Below are positions 26,120-35,497 of a stretch of DNA of 64,000 nucleotides, piece after piece. The notes beneath the pieces were generated by a model. It was not told where the DNA came from, did no database searches, and saw only the letters and a list, made by a program, of their open reading frames with translations. Numbering within the stretch: the stretch's first letter is position 1; each line of letters opens with the position of its first letter. Source of the stretch: Nakamurella deserti (GTDB taxonomy: Bacteria; Actinomycetota; Actinomycetes; Mycobacteriales; Nakamurellaceae); NCBI RefSeq assembly GCF_003260015.1, contig NZ_QCXS01000002.1:2728001-2792000 (forward strand), given 5' to 3'. The translations under genes were made by a program, and so were the position numbers.

Positions 26120-27778
26120 TCAGTGGCCCAGCACCAGGTCGCGCATCGGACCCAGCCCCATCGGCCCCCGGCGCAGCGTCTCGGTGTGGAACCGGCGCGC
26201 GTCGAAGTCGTCGCCCTGCCCGGCTCTCGCCGCCGCCAGCGTCTCGGCCCAGAGCCGCGCACCGACCCGGAAGGCCAGGGCCTGGGCCGGCCAGCCGAGG
26301 TACCGGTCGACCTCGAACCGGGCCGACCGCTCGTCGACCCCGGCGGCGTCCACCAGGAAGCGGACGCCGACCTCCGGGGTCCAGCGGGTGGCGGTGGTGA
26401 CACCGTTGTCCGCCGGGATCGGCAGGTCCAGGTGCAGGCCGGCGTCGATGACGATCCGTGCGGCCCGCCACGCCTGGCCGAACAACATCCCGAGCCGCTC
26501 CCCCGGGCTCCGCAACAACCCGATCTCACCGGCGTAGGACTCGACGTGGTGCGCCCAGCCCTCCACGTACCCGTGCACGTGACACAGCGCCCGCTGCCAC
26601 GGATGCAGACCCGGCGCGGTCAGCGCGGTCACCGTCTGCAGGTGATGACCGGGGATGCCCTCGTGGTGCACGGTCGTCACCTCCCGCCAGGTACGGGTCA
26701 CTGCGTCCCCGGGCGGGCGGGTCCAGAACACCCGGCCCGGCCGGGTCAGCAGCGCATCCGGCGGTGTGTAGTACATGACCCCGCTGGTCGCCGCCGAGAT
26801 CCGGCACTCGGGCAGCCGCGCCGCCGGGGGCAGGTCGAAGTGCACTCCGTCGACGCTGTCGGCGATCTCGCGCATCCGGGAGTCCAGCCACCCGGCGAGG
26901 GCGTCGCTGCCGCGCAGGTGGTACGCCGGGTCGGCGTCGAGCACGGCCACCGCCGCCTGCACCCCGTCGGGACTGATCGTGGCCGCCACCGCGGCGATCT
27001 CACCCCGGATCCGGCGCAGCTCCGACCACCCCCACGCGTAGGTGTCGTCGAGGTCGACGGTGCTGCCGAGGAACGCCGATGCGGTCACCGCGTACATCTC
27101 ACGGCCGACGGCGTCCGGCGCGGTCGCCCGCGGCAGCAGGTCGGACGAGAGCATGTCCGCGAACGCCGCCGTCGCCGCCGTCGCCCCGGCGGCATCACGG
27201 ACCAGACGCCGCCGCAACGGATCCGGCACGTCCGCCCGCGCCACCAACCGGGGGTAGAAGTCGTCACCGGCCGGGTCGATCCACGCGCGGCACTGCGCCA
27301 CCACCCCGGCGATCTGCCGGGGCGCCACCAACTGCCCGCGGTCGGCGGCCCGCCGCAGGGTCTCACCGTAGCCGGCGAGTGCGGCCGGGACCTCCGCCAG
27401 CGCCCGGCCGATCCGTTCCCAGTCATCAGGGGTCCCGGCGGGGAGATCATCGAAGGTCTCCCGGATCAGGTGCACCGGAGTCGCCAGCGGAGCCAGCAAT
27501 CTCGGGGTGAATCCGCTGTCATACAGAGCGATCTCGCTGGCGGTGCGCTCGGCCAGCGCGGCCGCGAGCGTGCGGTCGGCGATGTCGCCGGGCTCCACCG
27601 CGGCCAGGGCGGCGTGCGCCCGGCGGGCGGCCTGCTCCCGGCTGTCGACGGCGTCGGGTGACGTCTGCGGCACCGACCATGCCGGTTCGCGGCCGACGAG
27701 GGCCGCCGCGTCCCCGTCGGTGGCGGCGAGGTCGGCCAGGTAGCGGTCGGCCACCGCGGCCGCGGTCACGAGCGCCAC
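26120..27778 (-). CDS. DUF885 family protein (putative zinc peptidase-like)
   Basis: A 552-residue DUF885 protein. The metal-binding motif is visible in TVHHEGIPGHHLQ around residue 360, followed by GYVEGWAHHVESYAGEIGLL, which supplies the downstream acidic ligand, and the C-terminal YLGWPAQALAFRVGARLWAE. The family is thought to be M32-like carboxypeptidase-related, but its substrates are unknown. No signal peptide. It is convergent with the cytidylyltransferase (128-nt gap) and its start overlaps the stop of the LLM oxidoreductase by 13 nt, so the two share a transcript. Confidence 0.88.
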   Translation of the reverse strand: MALVTAAAVADRYLADLAATDGDAAALVGREPAWSVPQTSPDAVDSREQAARRAHAALAAVEPGDIADRTLAAALAERTASEIALYDSGFTPRLLAPLATPVHLIRETFDDLPAGTPDDWERIGRALAEVPAALAGYGETLRRAADRGQLVAPRQIAGVVAQCRAWIDPAGDDFYPRLVARADVPDPLRRRLVRDAAGATAATAAFADMLSSDLLPRATAPDAVGREMYAVTASAFLGSTVDLDDTYAWGWSELRRIRGEIAAVAATISPDGVQAAVAVLDADPAYHLRGSDALAGWLDSRMREIADSVDGVHFDLPPAARLPECRISAATSGVMYYTPPDALLTRPGRVFWTRPPGDAVTRTWREVTTVHHEGIPGHHLQTVTALTAPGLHPWQRALCHVHGYVEGWAHHVESYAGEIGLLRSPGERLGMLFGQAWRAARIVIDAGLHLDLPIPADNGVTTATRWTPEVGVRFLVDAAGVDERSARFEVDRYLGWPAQALAFRVGARLWAETLAAARAGQGDDFDARRFHTETLRRGPMGLGPMRDLVLGH

Positions 27779-28770
27779 TCCGCCAGCGCCGGCAGGACGG
27801 CCGTCCCCAGCAGCTCCACACCGCCGAGATCGGTGAGACCGTGCGGCGTTCCGAATTCGACCCGGGCGGCACCGGCTTCGAACAGTCCGGCCGCCTGTGC
27901 CGCGACGTCGTCCGGGGCGCCCGCGAAGGCGAAACGGTCCAGCACGTCGTCCGGGATGAGCGCGCCGGCGGCGTCGGCGTCACCGTCGCGGAGGGCGCTG
28001 CGCACACCGGTCAGCAGCTCGTCGGCCAGGTCCACGGTCGGGTCGAGCGCGCCGACGACGTCGAGGTACATGGCGACCTCGGTACGAGCCCGGCGGCGTG
28101 CCGCCCGCCGGTCCCGGTCGACCACCGTCACCGCACCGGCCACCACCCCCACCGCGTCCGGCGTCCGGCCCGCGGCGACCGCGCCGGCCGAGAGCCGCTG
28201 CCGCATCACGCCGACCATGTCCGGGTTGGCCGAGCCGCCGATCTTGACCTCGTCGGCGTACCGGGCCGCCACCGCCGACGCCTTCGGTCCCCACACCCCG
28301 AACAGCAGCGGCATTCGCGGGCGGCGCCGCGGGAACGCGAAGCCGAAGCCGGGCTCGATGCCCAGAACCGCGCCGCGGTAGCCGGTGTCGTCACCGGCGA
28401 GCAGCCGCCGGATGATCTCGGCGCTGTCGGCGAGCCGGTCCAGGCCGTCGGCGGTCGAGATGCCGACCCGGTCGAGCCAGGAGCCGCGGGCCAGCCCGAC
28501 GTATCCGCGTCCGTCACTGGCGATGTCGAGAGCGGCCGCCTGCCCGGCGATCTCGACGGGGTGGGTGGTGAACGGGTTCCAGCAGGCCGCGCCGATCCGG
28601 ATCCGTCGGGTCGCCGCCGCGATGGCGGTCAGCGCCATCAGCGGCGGCTGGTAGCCCAGGTCGGAGAACACGCTCATGCCGTCGAAGCCGAGTTCCTCGA
28701 CGCGTGCCGCGAGCCGGGCGTAGTCACCCGCGGTCTTGTCGGTCTGCACGGCGATGCTGACGGACCCCAT
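27766..28770 (-). CDS. F420-dependent LLM-class oxidoreductase
   Basis: A 334-residue luciferase-like monooxygenase-fold protein. Features: early SIAVQTDKTAGDYARLAARV, ELGFDGMSVFSD, GAACWNPFTTHPVEIAGQAA, GLARGSWLDRVG and DEVKIGGSANP. This pattern matches the F420-dependent tetrahydromethanopterin-reductase-like branch common in actinobacteria. Substrate unknown. It begins exactly where the TIGR04076 gene ends (28770) and overlaps the DUF885 gene at its 3' end, giving a three-gene minus-strand unit. Confidence 0.85.
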   Translation of the reverse strand: MGSVSIAVQTDKTAGDYARLAARVEELGFDGMSVFSDLGYQPPLMALTAIAAATRRIRIGAACWNPFTTHPVEIAGQAAALDIASDGRGYVGLARGSWLDRVGISTADGLDRLADSAEIIRRLLAGDDTGYRGAVLGIEPGFGFAFPRRRPRMPLLFGVWGPKASAVAARYADEVKIGGSANPDMVGVMRQRLSAGAVAAGRTPDAVGVVAGAVTVVDRDRRAARRRARTEVAMYLDVVGALDPTVDLADELLTGVRSALRDGDADAAGALIPDDVLDRFAFAGAPDDVAAQAAGLFEAGAARVEFGTPHGLTDLGGVELLGTAVLPALAEWRS

Positions 28771-29132
28771 CAGGTCAGCTCGTCGGTGAGGTGCTCGACC
28801 AGCGGCCCGCGCTCGATCCGCATGATGAGCCGCTCCTCCGGGTCGGGGCAGGCCACCTCGCTGTCCCGGCTCATCCAGTCACCCGGATCGGTGGCTCGCT
28901 GCTTGGCGGCGATCATCGGCAGCACGCACGAGAGCGCGTAGAAGCAGAAGTGGCCGCCGTTCTCCACCCGGAGTTGGTTGCTTCCGGTCACGGTGAAGGC
29001 GTCGCCGGGCCGGTGGCCGCAGACCGAGCGGCCCTCGATGCGGTCGACGACGACCCGCAGGTCGTGCAGCGCGGTCACCGCAGCGGTGGATGGATCGGGG
29101 GCCGGAGCGGGTACCGGGTCAGGTCGGGACAT
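28770..29132 (-). CDS. TIGR04076 family protein
   Basis: A 120-residue protein. Residues 20-120 match the TIGR04076 pattern: LRVVVDRIEG, VCGHRPGDAFTV, GHFCFYALSCVLPMIAAKQR, DWMSRDSEVACPDPEERLIM and a closing RIER. The N-terminal 18 residues are Pro/Ala-rich and may not belong to the fold. Members of this family occur beside oxidoreductases but have no demonstrated activity. It is the first gene of the LLM-DUF885 unit and is divergent from the alpha/beta hydrolase. Confidence 0.83.
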   Translation of the reverse strand: MSRPDPVPAPAPDPSTAAVTALHDLRVVVDRIEGRSVCGHRPGDAFTVTGSNQLRVENGGHFCFYALSCVLPMIAAKQRATDPGDWMSRDSEVACPDPEERLIMRIERGPLVEHLTDELT

Positions 29133-29246
29133 GCGCCCACCCTAGGAGGCCGATCCCGGCCATCCGCGGGCGGGACCGCACCGAACCACCACCACCGGAC
29201 TGCAGCAGCGTCGGTCCGGATCGCACCACCGACGGAAGGCACACCC

Positions 29247-30083
29247 ATGCCCGAGATCACCGCGCACCACGGCCTGTTCAAGAACACCGACCTGCACGTC
29301 GACGACACCGGCGGCCCCGGCCGTCCGGTCGTCCTCATCCACGGCTGGCCGCTCTCCGGCGAGTCGTGGAAGAACCAGGTACCCGCCCTGGTCGACGCCG
29401 GCTACCGCGTCGTCAGCTACGACCGGCGGGGCTTCGGCCGCAGCGACAAGCCGCTGACCGGCTACACCTACGACACCCTGACCGAGGACCTGCACACCCT
29501 GCTCACCGAGCTCGACCTGACCGACGTCACCCTGGTCGGATTCTCGATGGGCGGCGGCGAGGTCGCCCGCTACTTCTCGCTGTACGGCGACGAGCGCCTG
29601 CACAGCGTCGTCTTCGCCTCCGCCGTCCCGCCCTTCCTGATGCAGGGCGAGGACAACCCGGACGGCCCGTTGACCGCCGCGGCCGCCGCCGGGATGAGCA
29701 CCGGCCTGGCCAAGGACGAGGACGCCTTCTACGACCGGTTCACCACCGAGTTCTTCTCCGCCGACGGCGTTCTCAAGGTCACCGAGGAGCAGCGCCAGGA
29801 GGCACTGGCGCTCGCGCACCAGGCCGACAAGCGGGCCGCGCTGGCCTGCATGGAGGCCTTCGGCACCACCGACTTCCGGGAGGACCTGACGAGGGTGACG
29901 GTGCCGACCCTGGTCATCCACGGCAGCGCCGACGCCACCGTGCCGTTCGAGGGGTCCGGGCAGCGCACCCACGCCGCCATCCCGGGCAGCGAGCTGCACG
30001 TGATCGACGGTGCGCCGCACGGTTGCACGGTCAGCGACGCCGACGAGTGGAACCGCGTCGTCATCGGGTTCCTGGCACGGTGA
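29247..30083 (+). CDS. Alpha/beta hydrolase (non-haem chloroperoxidase-like)
   Basis: A 278-residue hydrolase starting at ATG 29247 after GGAAGG. The fold is clear: oxyanion HGWPLSGESW, nucleophile Ser in GFSMGGGE, acid Asp in HGSADATVPF and His in DGAPHGC. The RRGFGRSDKPLTGYTYDT segment is typical of the bacterial non-haem chloroperoxidase/esterase group. Cytosolic, as no signal peptide is seen. Converges on the PdxA gene across a strong hairpin. Biological substrate unknown. Confidence 0.9.
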   Translation: MPEITAHHGLFKNTDLHVDDTGGPGRPVVLIHGWPLSGESWKNQVPALVDAGYRVVSYDRRGFGRSDKPLTGYTYDTLTEDLHTLLTELDLTDVTLVGFSMGGGEVARYFSLYGDERLHSVVFASAVPPFLMQGEDNPDGPLTAAAAAGMSTGLAKDEDAFYDRFTTEFFSADGVLKVTEEQRQEALALAHQADKRAALACMEAFGTTDFREDLTRVTVPTLVIHGSADATVPFEGSGQRTHAAIPGSELHVIDGAPHGCTVSDADEWNRVVIGFLAR

Positions 30084-30088
30084 TCCGG

Positions 30089-30117
30089 GCGGGCGCCCGG
30101 TCCCCCCGGGCGCCCGC
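30089..30117. terminator. Bidirectional terminator hairpin
   Basis: Perfect 12-bp GC stem (GCGGGCGCCCGG and its complement) with a 5-nt loop, in the 39-nt gap between converging genes. It has no U-tract but could serve both strands. Confidence 0.7.
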
Positions 30118-30122
30118 ATCCG

Positions 30123-31133
30123 TCAGGCGACCGCCGGTTCCGGCGCCATCTCGACGGCCTGGCGCAGCGCCTCGAGCATGCTGCCCGGATCGGCGATGCC
30201 CTTCCCGGCGATGTCGAAGGCGGTCCCGTGGTCCACGGACGTCCGGATGACGGGCAGCCCGACGGTGATGTTGACGCCGGCCTCCAGACCCAGCACCTTC
30301 ACCGGGCCGTGCCCCTGGTCGTGGTACATCGCGACCACCAGGTCGTAGTCACCGCGGCCGGCCAGGAAGAAGGCGGTGTCGGCGGGAACGGGCCCCCGGG
30401 CGTCGATCCCGTCGGCCTGGAGCACCTCGATGGCCGGGGTGATCTTCTCGGCCTCCTCGCCACGGCCGAACAGGCCGTTCTCGCCGGCGTGCGGGTTGAT
30501 CGCGCACACCGCGATCTTCGGGTTGCTGATGCCGGAGTCGACCATCGCCCGGTGGCCGCGGCGCACGGTGCGCTCGACCAGGCCCGGCTCGATCTTGGCA
30601 ATGGCGTCGATGAGCCCGATGTGCGTGGTCACGTGGATGACCTTGACCTTGGGCGTGGACAGCATCATCGACACCTCACCGGTGCCGGTCAGCGCGGCCA
30701 GCAACTCGGTGTGCCCCGGGTAGAGGTGGCCCCCGGCGTGCAGCGCCTCCTTGTTCAGCGGCGCCGTGCAGATGGCCTGCACCTTGCCCGACATCGCCAG
30801 TTCGGAGGCGATACGGATGTACTGGAACGCGGCGTCACCGGCGATGGGCGACAGCACGCCGAACGGGAGGTCCGCGGGGATCAGGTGCGGGTCGATGACG
30901 TTGATGCGGCCCGGCGTGAACTCGGCCTGCCCGATGTCGTCGATCTCGACGAGCGTCACCGCGCCCGTGAGCCCGCACAGGTCGGCGGCCCGCTGCAGCC
31001 GGGCGGTGTCGCCGATGACGACGCAGCGGGCGTTGTCGACGACCTCGGTGGCCAGCAGGGCCCTGACGACCACCTCCGGGCCGACGCCGGCCGCATCGCC
31101 CATCGTGACGGCGATGAAGGGGTTCTTGGTCAT
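30123..31133 (-). CDS. pdxA: PdxA-family 4-phosphoerythronate/threonate dehydrogenase
   Basis: A 336-residue PdxA-fold dehydrogenase: AVTMGDAAGVGPEV at the N-terminus, metal-binding His in YPGHTELLAAL, AVCAINPHAGENGLFG, and MYHDQGHGPVK. Classical PdxA makes pyridoxal phosphate precursors, but members beside a DUF1537 kinase (PdxA2 type) oxidise and decarboxylate 4-phospho-D-threonate or -erythronate to dihydroxyacetone phosphate. The ATGA coupling to the DUF1537 gene here favours that catabolic role. Name by family; the stereochemistry of the substrate is unresolved. Confidence 0.87.
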   Translation of the reverse strand: MTKNPFIAVTMGDAAGVGPEVVVRALLATEVVDNARCVVIGDTARLQRAADLCGLTGAVTLVEIDDIGQAEFTPGRINVIDPHLIPADLPFGVLSPIAGDAAFQYIRIASELAMSGKVQAICTAPLNKEALHAGGHLYPGHTELLAALTGTGEVSMMLSTPKVKVIHVTTHIGLIDAIAKIEPGLVERTVRRGHRAMVDSGISNPKIAVCAINPHAGENGLFGRGEEAEKITPAIEVLQADGIDARGPVPADTAFFLAGRGDYDLVVAMYHDQGHGPVKVLGLEAGVNITVGLPVIRTSVDHGTAFDIAGKGIADPGSMLEALRQAVEMAPEPAVA

Positions 31134-32539
31134 GCGGACTCCTCGGGAGGGTGGGGTGGAGCGTCTTCACGGATGGGACGAGCAAGGGGGCCGACCGGCG
31201 GGACTGCGGCGGTCGCACCGACCACGGCGCGGACGGCGGAGACGAGGTGGCGCAACGAGTCCCGGTCGCCGAAGCTGCCCGGTCGGGTGGCGACGGCGCG
31301 GCCGGCGTCGTCACGGCACACCACGGCACCGTGGTGGACCTGCGACAGTGGCCGGAGCCTGGTGACGCCCAGGCGGTCGAGGACCGCACGGGCGGTCTCA
31401 CCGCCGGTGAGCACCAGCCCCGCCGCCCGCTCCGCGGTGGCGGCGACCACGTCGGTCAGCGCGCGGGAGATGGTGCGGGACGCGGTCGCGTCCACGGGAC
31501 CGGTCGCGTCCACGGCGACCACCACCTCGGGGCCGTCGGCGGCCGCGATGCGCGCCGCGAGGGCGTCGCGCACCGCGGGGTCGCCGGCCGCGGCGATCAG
31601 CTCGGCCGGGGACAACAGCACCACGGTCGACCCCGGCCCGAGAGCGGCCAGCTGAGCGGCGATCCCGGGTGCGGCACTGCCGACGACGGCGAGCACGGTG
31701 CCCCCGGCACGCCGACGGCCGGTGGTGTCGGAGCCGGCCCGAGCGGTGGTGTCAGCCGTGTTCTGCGCGTCGGCGGCGGCGGTGTGGTGGGCGGCGTCCG
31801 GTCCGGGCGACTGCGGTCGCGCGGCCAGGGTGCGGGCGGCGGCCGCGGTGATGCCGGCGCTGCCGACCAGCACCGGGCGGTCCAGGTGCGCCACGGCCGC
31901 CGCGATCCGGTCGAGGTCGTCGTCGGTCTCCGCGTCGCACACCGGAACCGCTCCGGCGGCGAGGATCTCGCCGATACGGGTGTCGAGATCCCCGCCCCGG
32001 ACGGTGTCCAGGGTCAGGGTCTCGGTGTTCATCGGTGCGAGGGCGTGCGCGACCGTGAGCGGCCCTGGGCCGACTTCGGCGCGCCACACGTCGGTCTCGT
32101 GCAGCAACCGGTCACCCACCCACACCCGCCCCGCGCGGACGGTGCGGCCGGCCGCCGGGAGCGCCGGCGCCACGACGAGATGCGGACGCGTGTCCCGGAC
32201 GGCCTGGAGTTCGGCGGCCACGTTGCCCCGCAGCAGGGAGTCGATCTTCTTGACCAGGACCGGGACCCCGCCCAGGGTGGCCATCGCGTCCGCCACCCGC
32301 CCGGCGGCGACGTCGCCGGCGACCTGGCGGCTGTCGGTGTCCACGACGTGCACGTCGACCGGACCAGCCGGGGCGGTCGGGTGGGCCGGGCCCGCGGGAC
32401 GGGCCGGATGGGCCACGGCAGCCGCTCCCGCTCGCGCACCGAGACTGACGGTGATGCGCGTTGTGCGCAACAAGAAGCCCGCTGCGGACTCGACGGCACC
32501 GGACAGGTCGTCTGCGATGACAGCGATGGTGGGCGTCAC
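31130..32539 (-). CDS. DUF1537 four-carbon acid sugar kinase
   Basis: A 469-residue OtnK/DtnK-type kinase from GTG 32539, preceded by AGGAGG at ideal spacing. N-terminal substrate domain: IAVIADDLSGAVESAAGF, KKIDSLLRGNVAAEL, APALPAAGRTV; C-terminal nucleotide domain: GGTVLAVVGSAAPGIAAQL and LVLTGGETARAVLDRLG. Such kinases phosphorylate C4 acids at O4 for the next enzyme, PdxA. Two extra low-complexity inserts are unusual: a His/Pro/Ala/Gly run after residue 38 and an Ala/Thr/Asp-rich run near residue 270. The open frame continues upstream far past 32539 but is antisense to the ABC genes. Confidence 0.88.
   Translation of the reverse strand: MTPTIAVIADDLSGAVESAAGFLLRTTRITVSLGARAGAAAVAHPARPAGPAHPTAPAGPVDVHVVDTDSRQVAGDVAAGRVADAMATLGGVPVLVKKIDSLLRGNVAAELQAVRDTRPHLVVAPALPAAGRTVRAGRVWVGDRLLHETDVWRAEVGPGPLTVAHALAPMNTETLTLDTVRGGDLDTRIGEILAAGAVPVCDAETDDDLDRIAAAVAHLDRPVLVGSAGITAAAARTLAARPQSPGPDAAHHTAAADAQNTADTTARAGSDTTGRRRAGGTVLAVVGSAAPGIAAQLAALGPGSTVVLLSPAELIAAAGDPAVRDALAARIAAADGPEVVVAVDATGPVDATASRTISRALTDVVAATAERAAGLVLTGGETARAVLDRLGVTRLRPLSQVHHGAVVCRDDAGRAVATRPGSFGDRDSLRHLVSAVRAVVGATAAVPPVGPLARPIREDAPPHPPEESA
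32453..32471. promoter_or_regulatory. Possible secondary operator within DUF1537 gene
   Basis: GATGCGCGTTGTGCGCAAC matches the palindrome at 32685-32703 at 15 of 19 positions and keeps the TTGTGCGCAA half exactly. It lies 68-86 nt inside the coding region. Could help the main site to loop; coding chance is the alternative. Confidence 0.4.
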
Positions 32540-32684
32540 GCGGGACCTCCTGTCAGCGTCGATCGGAGTGGAGAGGCGGTATAACGACTCGGTAAAGGGG
32601 GTCAGGTGCGGTGGAGCCCCTGCCGGGGACGGAACACGGACCTGCACGGTCCGCTGCACGTCTTGCGTGGAAAACGCTACGGCA

Positions 32685-32703
32685 CTTGCGCATTGTGCGC
32701 AAG
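32685..32703. promoter_or_regulatory. Perfect 19-bp palindromic operator candidate
   Basis: CTTGCGCATTGTGCGCAAG: two perfect 8-bp arms around TTG, in the divergent promoter region between the kinase/PdxA unit and the Opp-type importer operon. Such a site would suit a homodimeric repressor controlling both directions. The regulator is not adjacent. Confidence 0.7.
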
Positions 32704-32782
32704 GGTGTGATGATGGACGCATCACGGCAATGGGGCCCGTCCGGGTCGGCCGTCCACACTCACATCTGATGGGTAGGTTTCG

Positions 32783-34447
32783 ATGACTTCCACTGATCCG
32801 ACGGCCGTGAACACCACGAACCCGTTGCTGTCGCGCCGGTCCCTGCTGCGCTACGCCGGCCTCGCCGGCGCCGGCGCCCTGTTGGCCCCGACCCTCGTCG
32901 CCTGCGCGGGTGCCACCGGCACCACCCCCAGCTCGACCCCCAGCGCCGCGGCGGCGACGGGCTCGGCCACCGGCGGCGGCGCGGCCGGCGGCACCGGTGT
33001 CCTCAACATCGCGCTCAACCGCAACCTGGTCAGCCTGGACAACAAGCTCAACCAGTTCGACGCCGCGGTCACCGTGCAGCGGGCGGTCCGCCAGGCGCTC
33101 ACCGCCATCGGCGACGACCTGAAGCCGCAGCTGGTGCTGGCGGAGTCGTTCGAGGCCACCAGCCCGACGGTGTGGACGGTCAAGCTGCGCTCCGACATCA
33201 AGTACAGCGACGGCACTCCCGTCACGGTCGAGGACGTCGAGACCGCCCTGAAGCTGTACTTCGAGGTGCCCGCCGGGTACGTCGCCACCCAGTTCACCGA
33301 GCAGCCGGCCTTCGCCAAGGTCGACGACACCACGTTCACGCTCACCACCAAGGTCCCGGTCGTGACGCTGGACAGCTCGATGAGCAACATCCTCATCACG
33401 CCGGCCGCGGCCAACAAGGCGGAGGAACTGCAGACCGGCGTCGGCACCGGCCCGTTCGTCGTGGCGTCCGCCGACTCCGGCACCGGCACCTACAAGCTCA
33501 CCCCGAACCCGAACTACTGGGGCACCGACAAGGCGCAGGCCTCCGAGGTCAACGTCAGCTACAACGAGGACGAGTCGAGCCGCGTCATCGCCCTGGAGAC
33601 CGGCCAGATCGACGTCATCGACACCATCACCCCGGACTCCGCCACCTACCTCAAGGGCAAGGACGGCATCGAGGTCATCGAGACCCCGGGCACCCGGCTG
33701 ATCCACCTCTTCTACAACTTCCGGTTGCCGGCCGACCACCCGATCTCCAACCCCAAGGTGCGGGAGGCGCTCTCCTACGCCGTGGACAGCGAGACCCTGA
33801 TGTCGACGCTGATGAGCGGTCAGGTCTCCAGCGCCGAGGGTGTGGTGCCCAAGACGCTGGCCGGGTTCGCCCAGACCGGCACCTACTCCTACGACCCCGA
33901 GAAGGCGAAGTCGATGCTGGCCGCGGAGGGCGTCAGCGACCTGAGCCTCGTGGTCATCTGGGAGGAGTCGGAATTCGCCGGCGCCGCCCAGGTCATGGAG
34001 GCCCTGGTCACGATGCTGGGCGAGGTCGGCGTCACCCTGCAGCTCACCCAGATCCCCAAGGGTGGCGAGATCGCCGCCTGGCGCTCGGGCGAGAAGTCCG
34101 GTGACTGGCACATCCTCGGCAACGGCTACGGCAACCAGACGGGTCTGGCGTTGACCAACCTGGTCGGCATGTACGCCGGCACCGCGGAGAAGGAGGCGAA
34201 CAAGGAGAGCTACCACGGCTTCGTGTTCCCCGAGATCACCGAGGTCATCGCCGCCGCCGGTGCCGAGTCCGACGAGACCAAGCGCGATGCGCTGCTCGCC
34301 GACGCCCAGGAGAAGATCTGGGCGGAGTGGCCGGCGATGTGGGCCTGGACCCCGAACAACGTGCTGGCCAAGCGCACCACGGTCGGTGGGCTGAACCTGC
34401 GGGCGATCAACTCCTACGACCTGTCCTCCGTGACGGTCTCGAGCTGA
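32783..34447 (+). CDS. Opp/Dpp-type ABC transporter substrate-binding lipoprotein
   Basis: A 554-residue family 5 extracellular solute-binding protein. The N-terminus carries a Tat-like SRRSLLRYAGLAGAGALLA followed by lipobox LVAC (Cys41), then a Thr/Ser/Ala/Gly-rich linker. The body shows WTVKLRSDIKYSDGTPVTVE, GTGPFVV, PNPNYWG, NPKVREALSYAVDSE and YDPEKAKSMLA. Family members bind peptides, nickel or oligosaccharides. The neighbourhood (C4-acid kinase, sialidase-fold enzyme, aldolase) points to a carbohydrate. First gene of an importer operon, 4 nt before the permease. Confidence 0.92.
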   Translation: MTSTDPTAVNTTNPLLSRRSLLRYAGLAGAGALLAPTLVACAGATGTTPSSTPSAAAATGSATGGGAAGGTGVLNIALNRNLVSLDNKLNQFDAAVTVQRAVRQALTAIGDDLKPQLVLAESFEATSPTVWTVKLRSDIKYSDGTPVTVEDVETALKLYFEVPAGYVATQFTEQPAFAKVDDTTFTLTTKVPVVTLDSSMSNILITPAAANKAEELQTGVGTGPFVVASADSGTGTYKLTPNPNYWGTDKAQASEVNVSYNEDESSRVIALETGQIDVIDTITPDSATYLKGKDGIEVIETPGTRLIHLFYNFRLPADHPISNPKVREALSYAVDSETLMSTLMSGQVSSAEGVVPKTLAGFAQTGTYSYDPEKAKSMLAAEGVSDLSLVVIWEESEFAGAAQVMEALVTMLGEVGVTLQLTQIPKGGEIAAWRSGEKSGDWHILGNGYGNQTGLALTNLVGMYAGTAEKEANKESYHGFVFPEITEVIAAAGAESDETKRDALLADAQEKIWAEWPAMWAWTPNNVLAKRTTVGGLNLRAINSYDLSSVTVSS

Positions 34448-34450
34448 CCC

Positions 34451-35383
34451 ATGGCCCGGTACCTGCTCAAGCGGCTCGGTCAGAGCCTGCTGACGGTGTT
34501 CCTCACCGTCACCACGGTCTTCGTCCTGCTGCGGCTGCCGGGCGGCGACATCGCCTACAACTACGCACCTCCCAACCCGACGCCGGCGCAGCTGGACACG
34601 GTGCGCCGTGCGTTCGGGTTGGACCAGAGTGTGCTCAGCCAGTACTGGACGTTCCTCACCAACCTGGTGCAGGGCAACGTCGGTGACTCGTTCAAGTTCC
34701 GCGAGTCCGCCCTGACGGTGGTGCTGGACCGACTGCCCTACACCATCACGCTGGCGGTCGCGGCGATCGTGGTCACCGCGATCGTCTCGATCCCGCTGGG
34801 TGTCTGGATGGCGCGGCGCAACAACACCGCCCGCGAGACGACGGCGAACATCTTCACCATCGCCGGACAGTCCATGCCGGACTTCTGGATCGCGTTCATG
34901 TTGATCATCGTGTTCTCGGTCAATCTGGGCTGGTTCGACTCGTCCGGCTTCGCGCAGACCTCGTCCATCGTGCTGCCCACCATCACCATCGCCATCCTGC
35001 AGATCGCGCTGATCAGCCGGCTCGTGCGCCGCGAGATGGTCAGCAACCTGCAGGCCCCCTTCGTCAACATCGCCCGGGCCCGCGGGGTCAGCGAACGGAG
35101 ACTGACCTGGGGCTACGCGTTTTCCAACTCGGCCATCCCGGTCGTCACCGCACTGGGCACCCGGTTCGCCGCCATGCTCAACGGTGTCGTGATCGTCGAG
35201 GTCGTCTTCCAGTGGCCCGGCGTCGGATCGCTGGTCGTGGAGGCCCTCAAGACCCGGGACCTGCCCCTCATCCAGGCCACCGTGCTGGTCACGGTCATCC
35301 TGGCGCTGATCGTGCAACTCGCCGTCGACCTGTTGTACCCGGTGATGGATCCGCGCGTCCGACTGGGAAAGGCCGCCCGATGA
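34451..35383 (+). CDS. Opp/Dpp-type ABC permease (DppB type)
   Basis: A 310-residue permease with six hydrophobic segments. It opens with ARYLLKRLGQSLLTVFLTVT as usual for DppB proteins. The EAA-type loop sits around NIARARGVSERRLTWGYAFS, and VEVVFQWPGVGSLVVEALKT is the family signature. It starts 3 nt after the binding protein stop. Forms the channel with the next permease. Confidence 0.92.
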   Translation: MARYLLKRLGQSLLTVFLTVTTVFVLLRLPGGDIAYNYAPPNPTPAQLDTVRRAFGLDQSVLSQYWTFLTNLVQGNVGDSFKFRESALTVVLDRLPYTITLAVAAIVVTAIVSIPLGVWMARRNNTARETTANIFTIAGQSMPDFWIAFMLIIVFSVNLGWFDSSGFAQTSSIVLPTITIAILQIALISRLVRREMVSNLQAPFVNIARARGVSERRLTWGYAFSNSAIPVVTALGTRFAAMLNGVVIVEVVFQWPGVGSLVVEALKTRDLPLIQATVLVTVILALIVQLAVDLLYPVMDPRVRLGKAAR

Positions 35384-35497
35384 GGACCGCACGACGACAC
35401 GAGCGCAGCCAGGCCCGCAGTGCGCGACGAACCGGGTGAGAGGACGCCGCCTGATGACGAACCCCCCGTACACGCCGATCCTCCGAGGAGGGCACCG

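Noticed and set aside
26012-27661. 549-codon plus-strand frame opposite the DUF885 gene
   Set aside because: Arg/Pro/His/Gly-rich antisense shadow; the minus strand carries the HHEGIPGHH motif.
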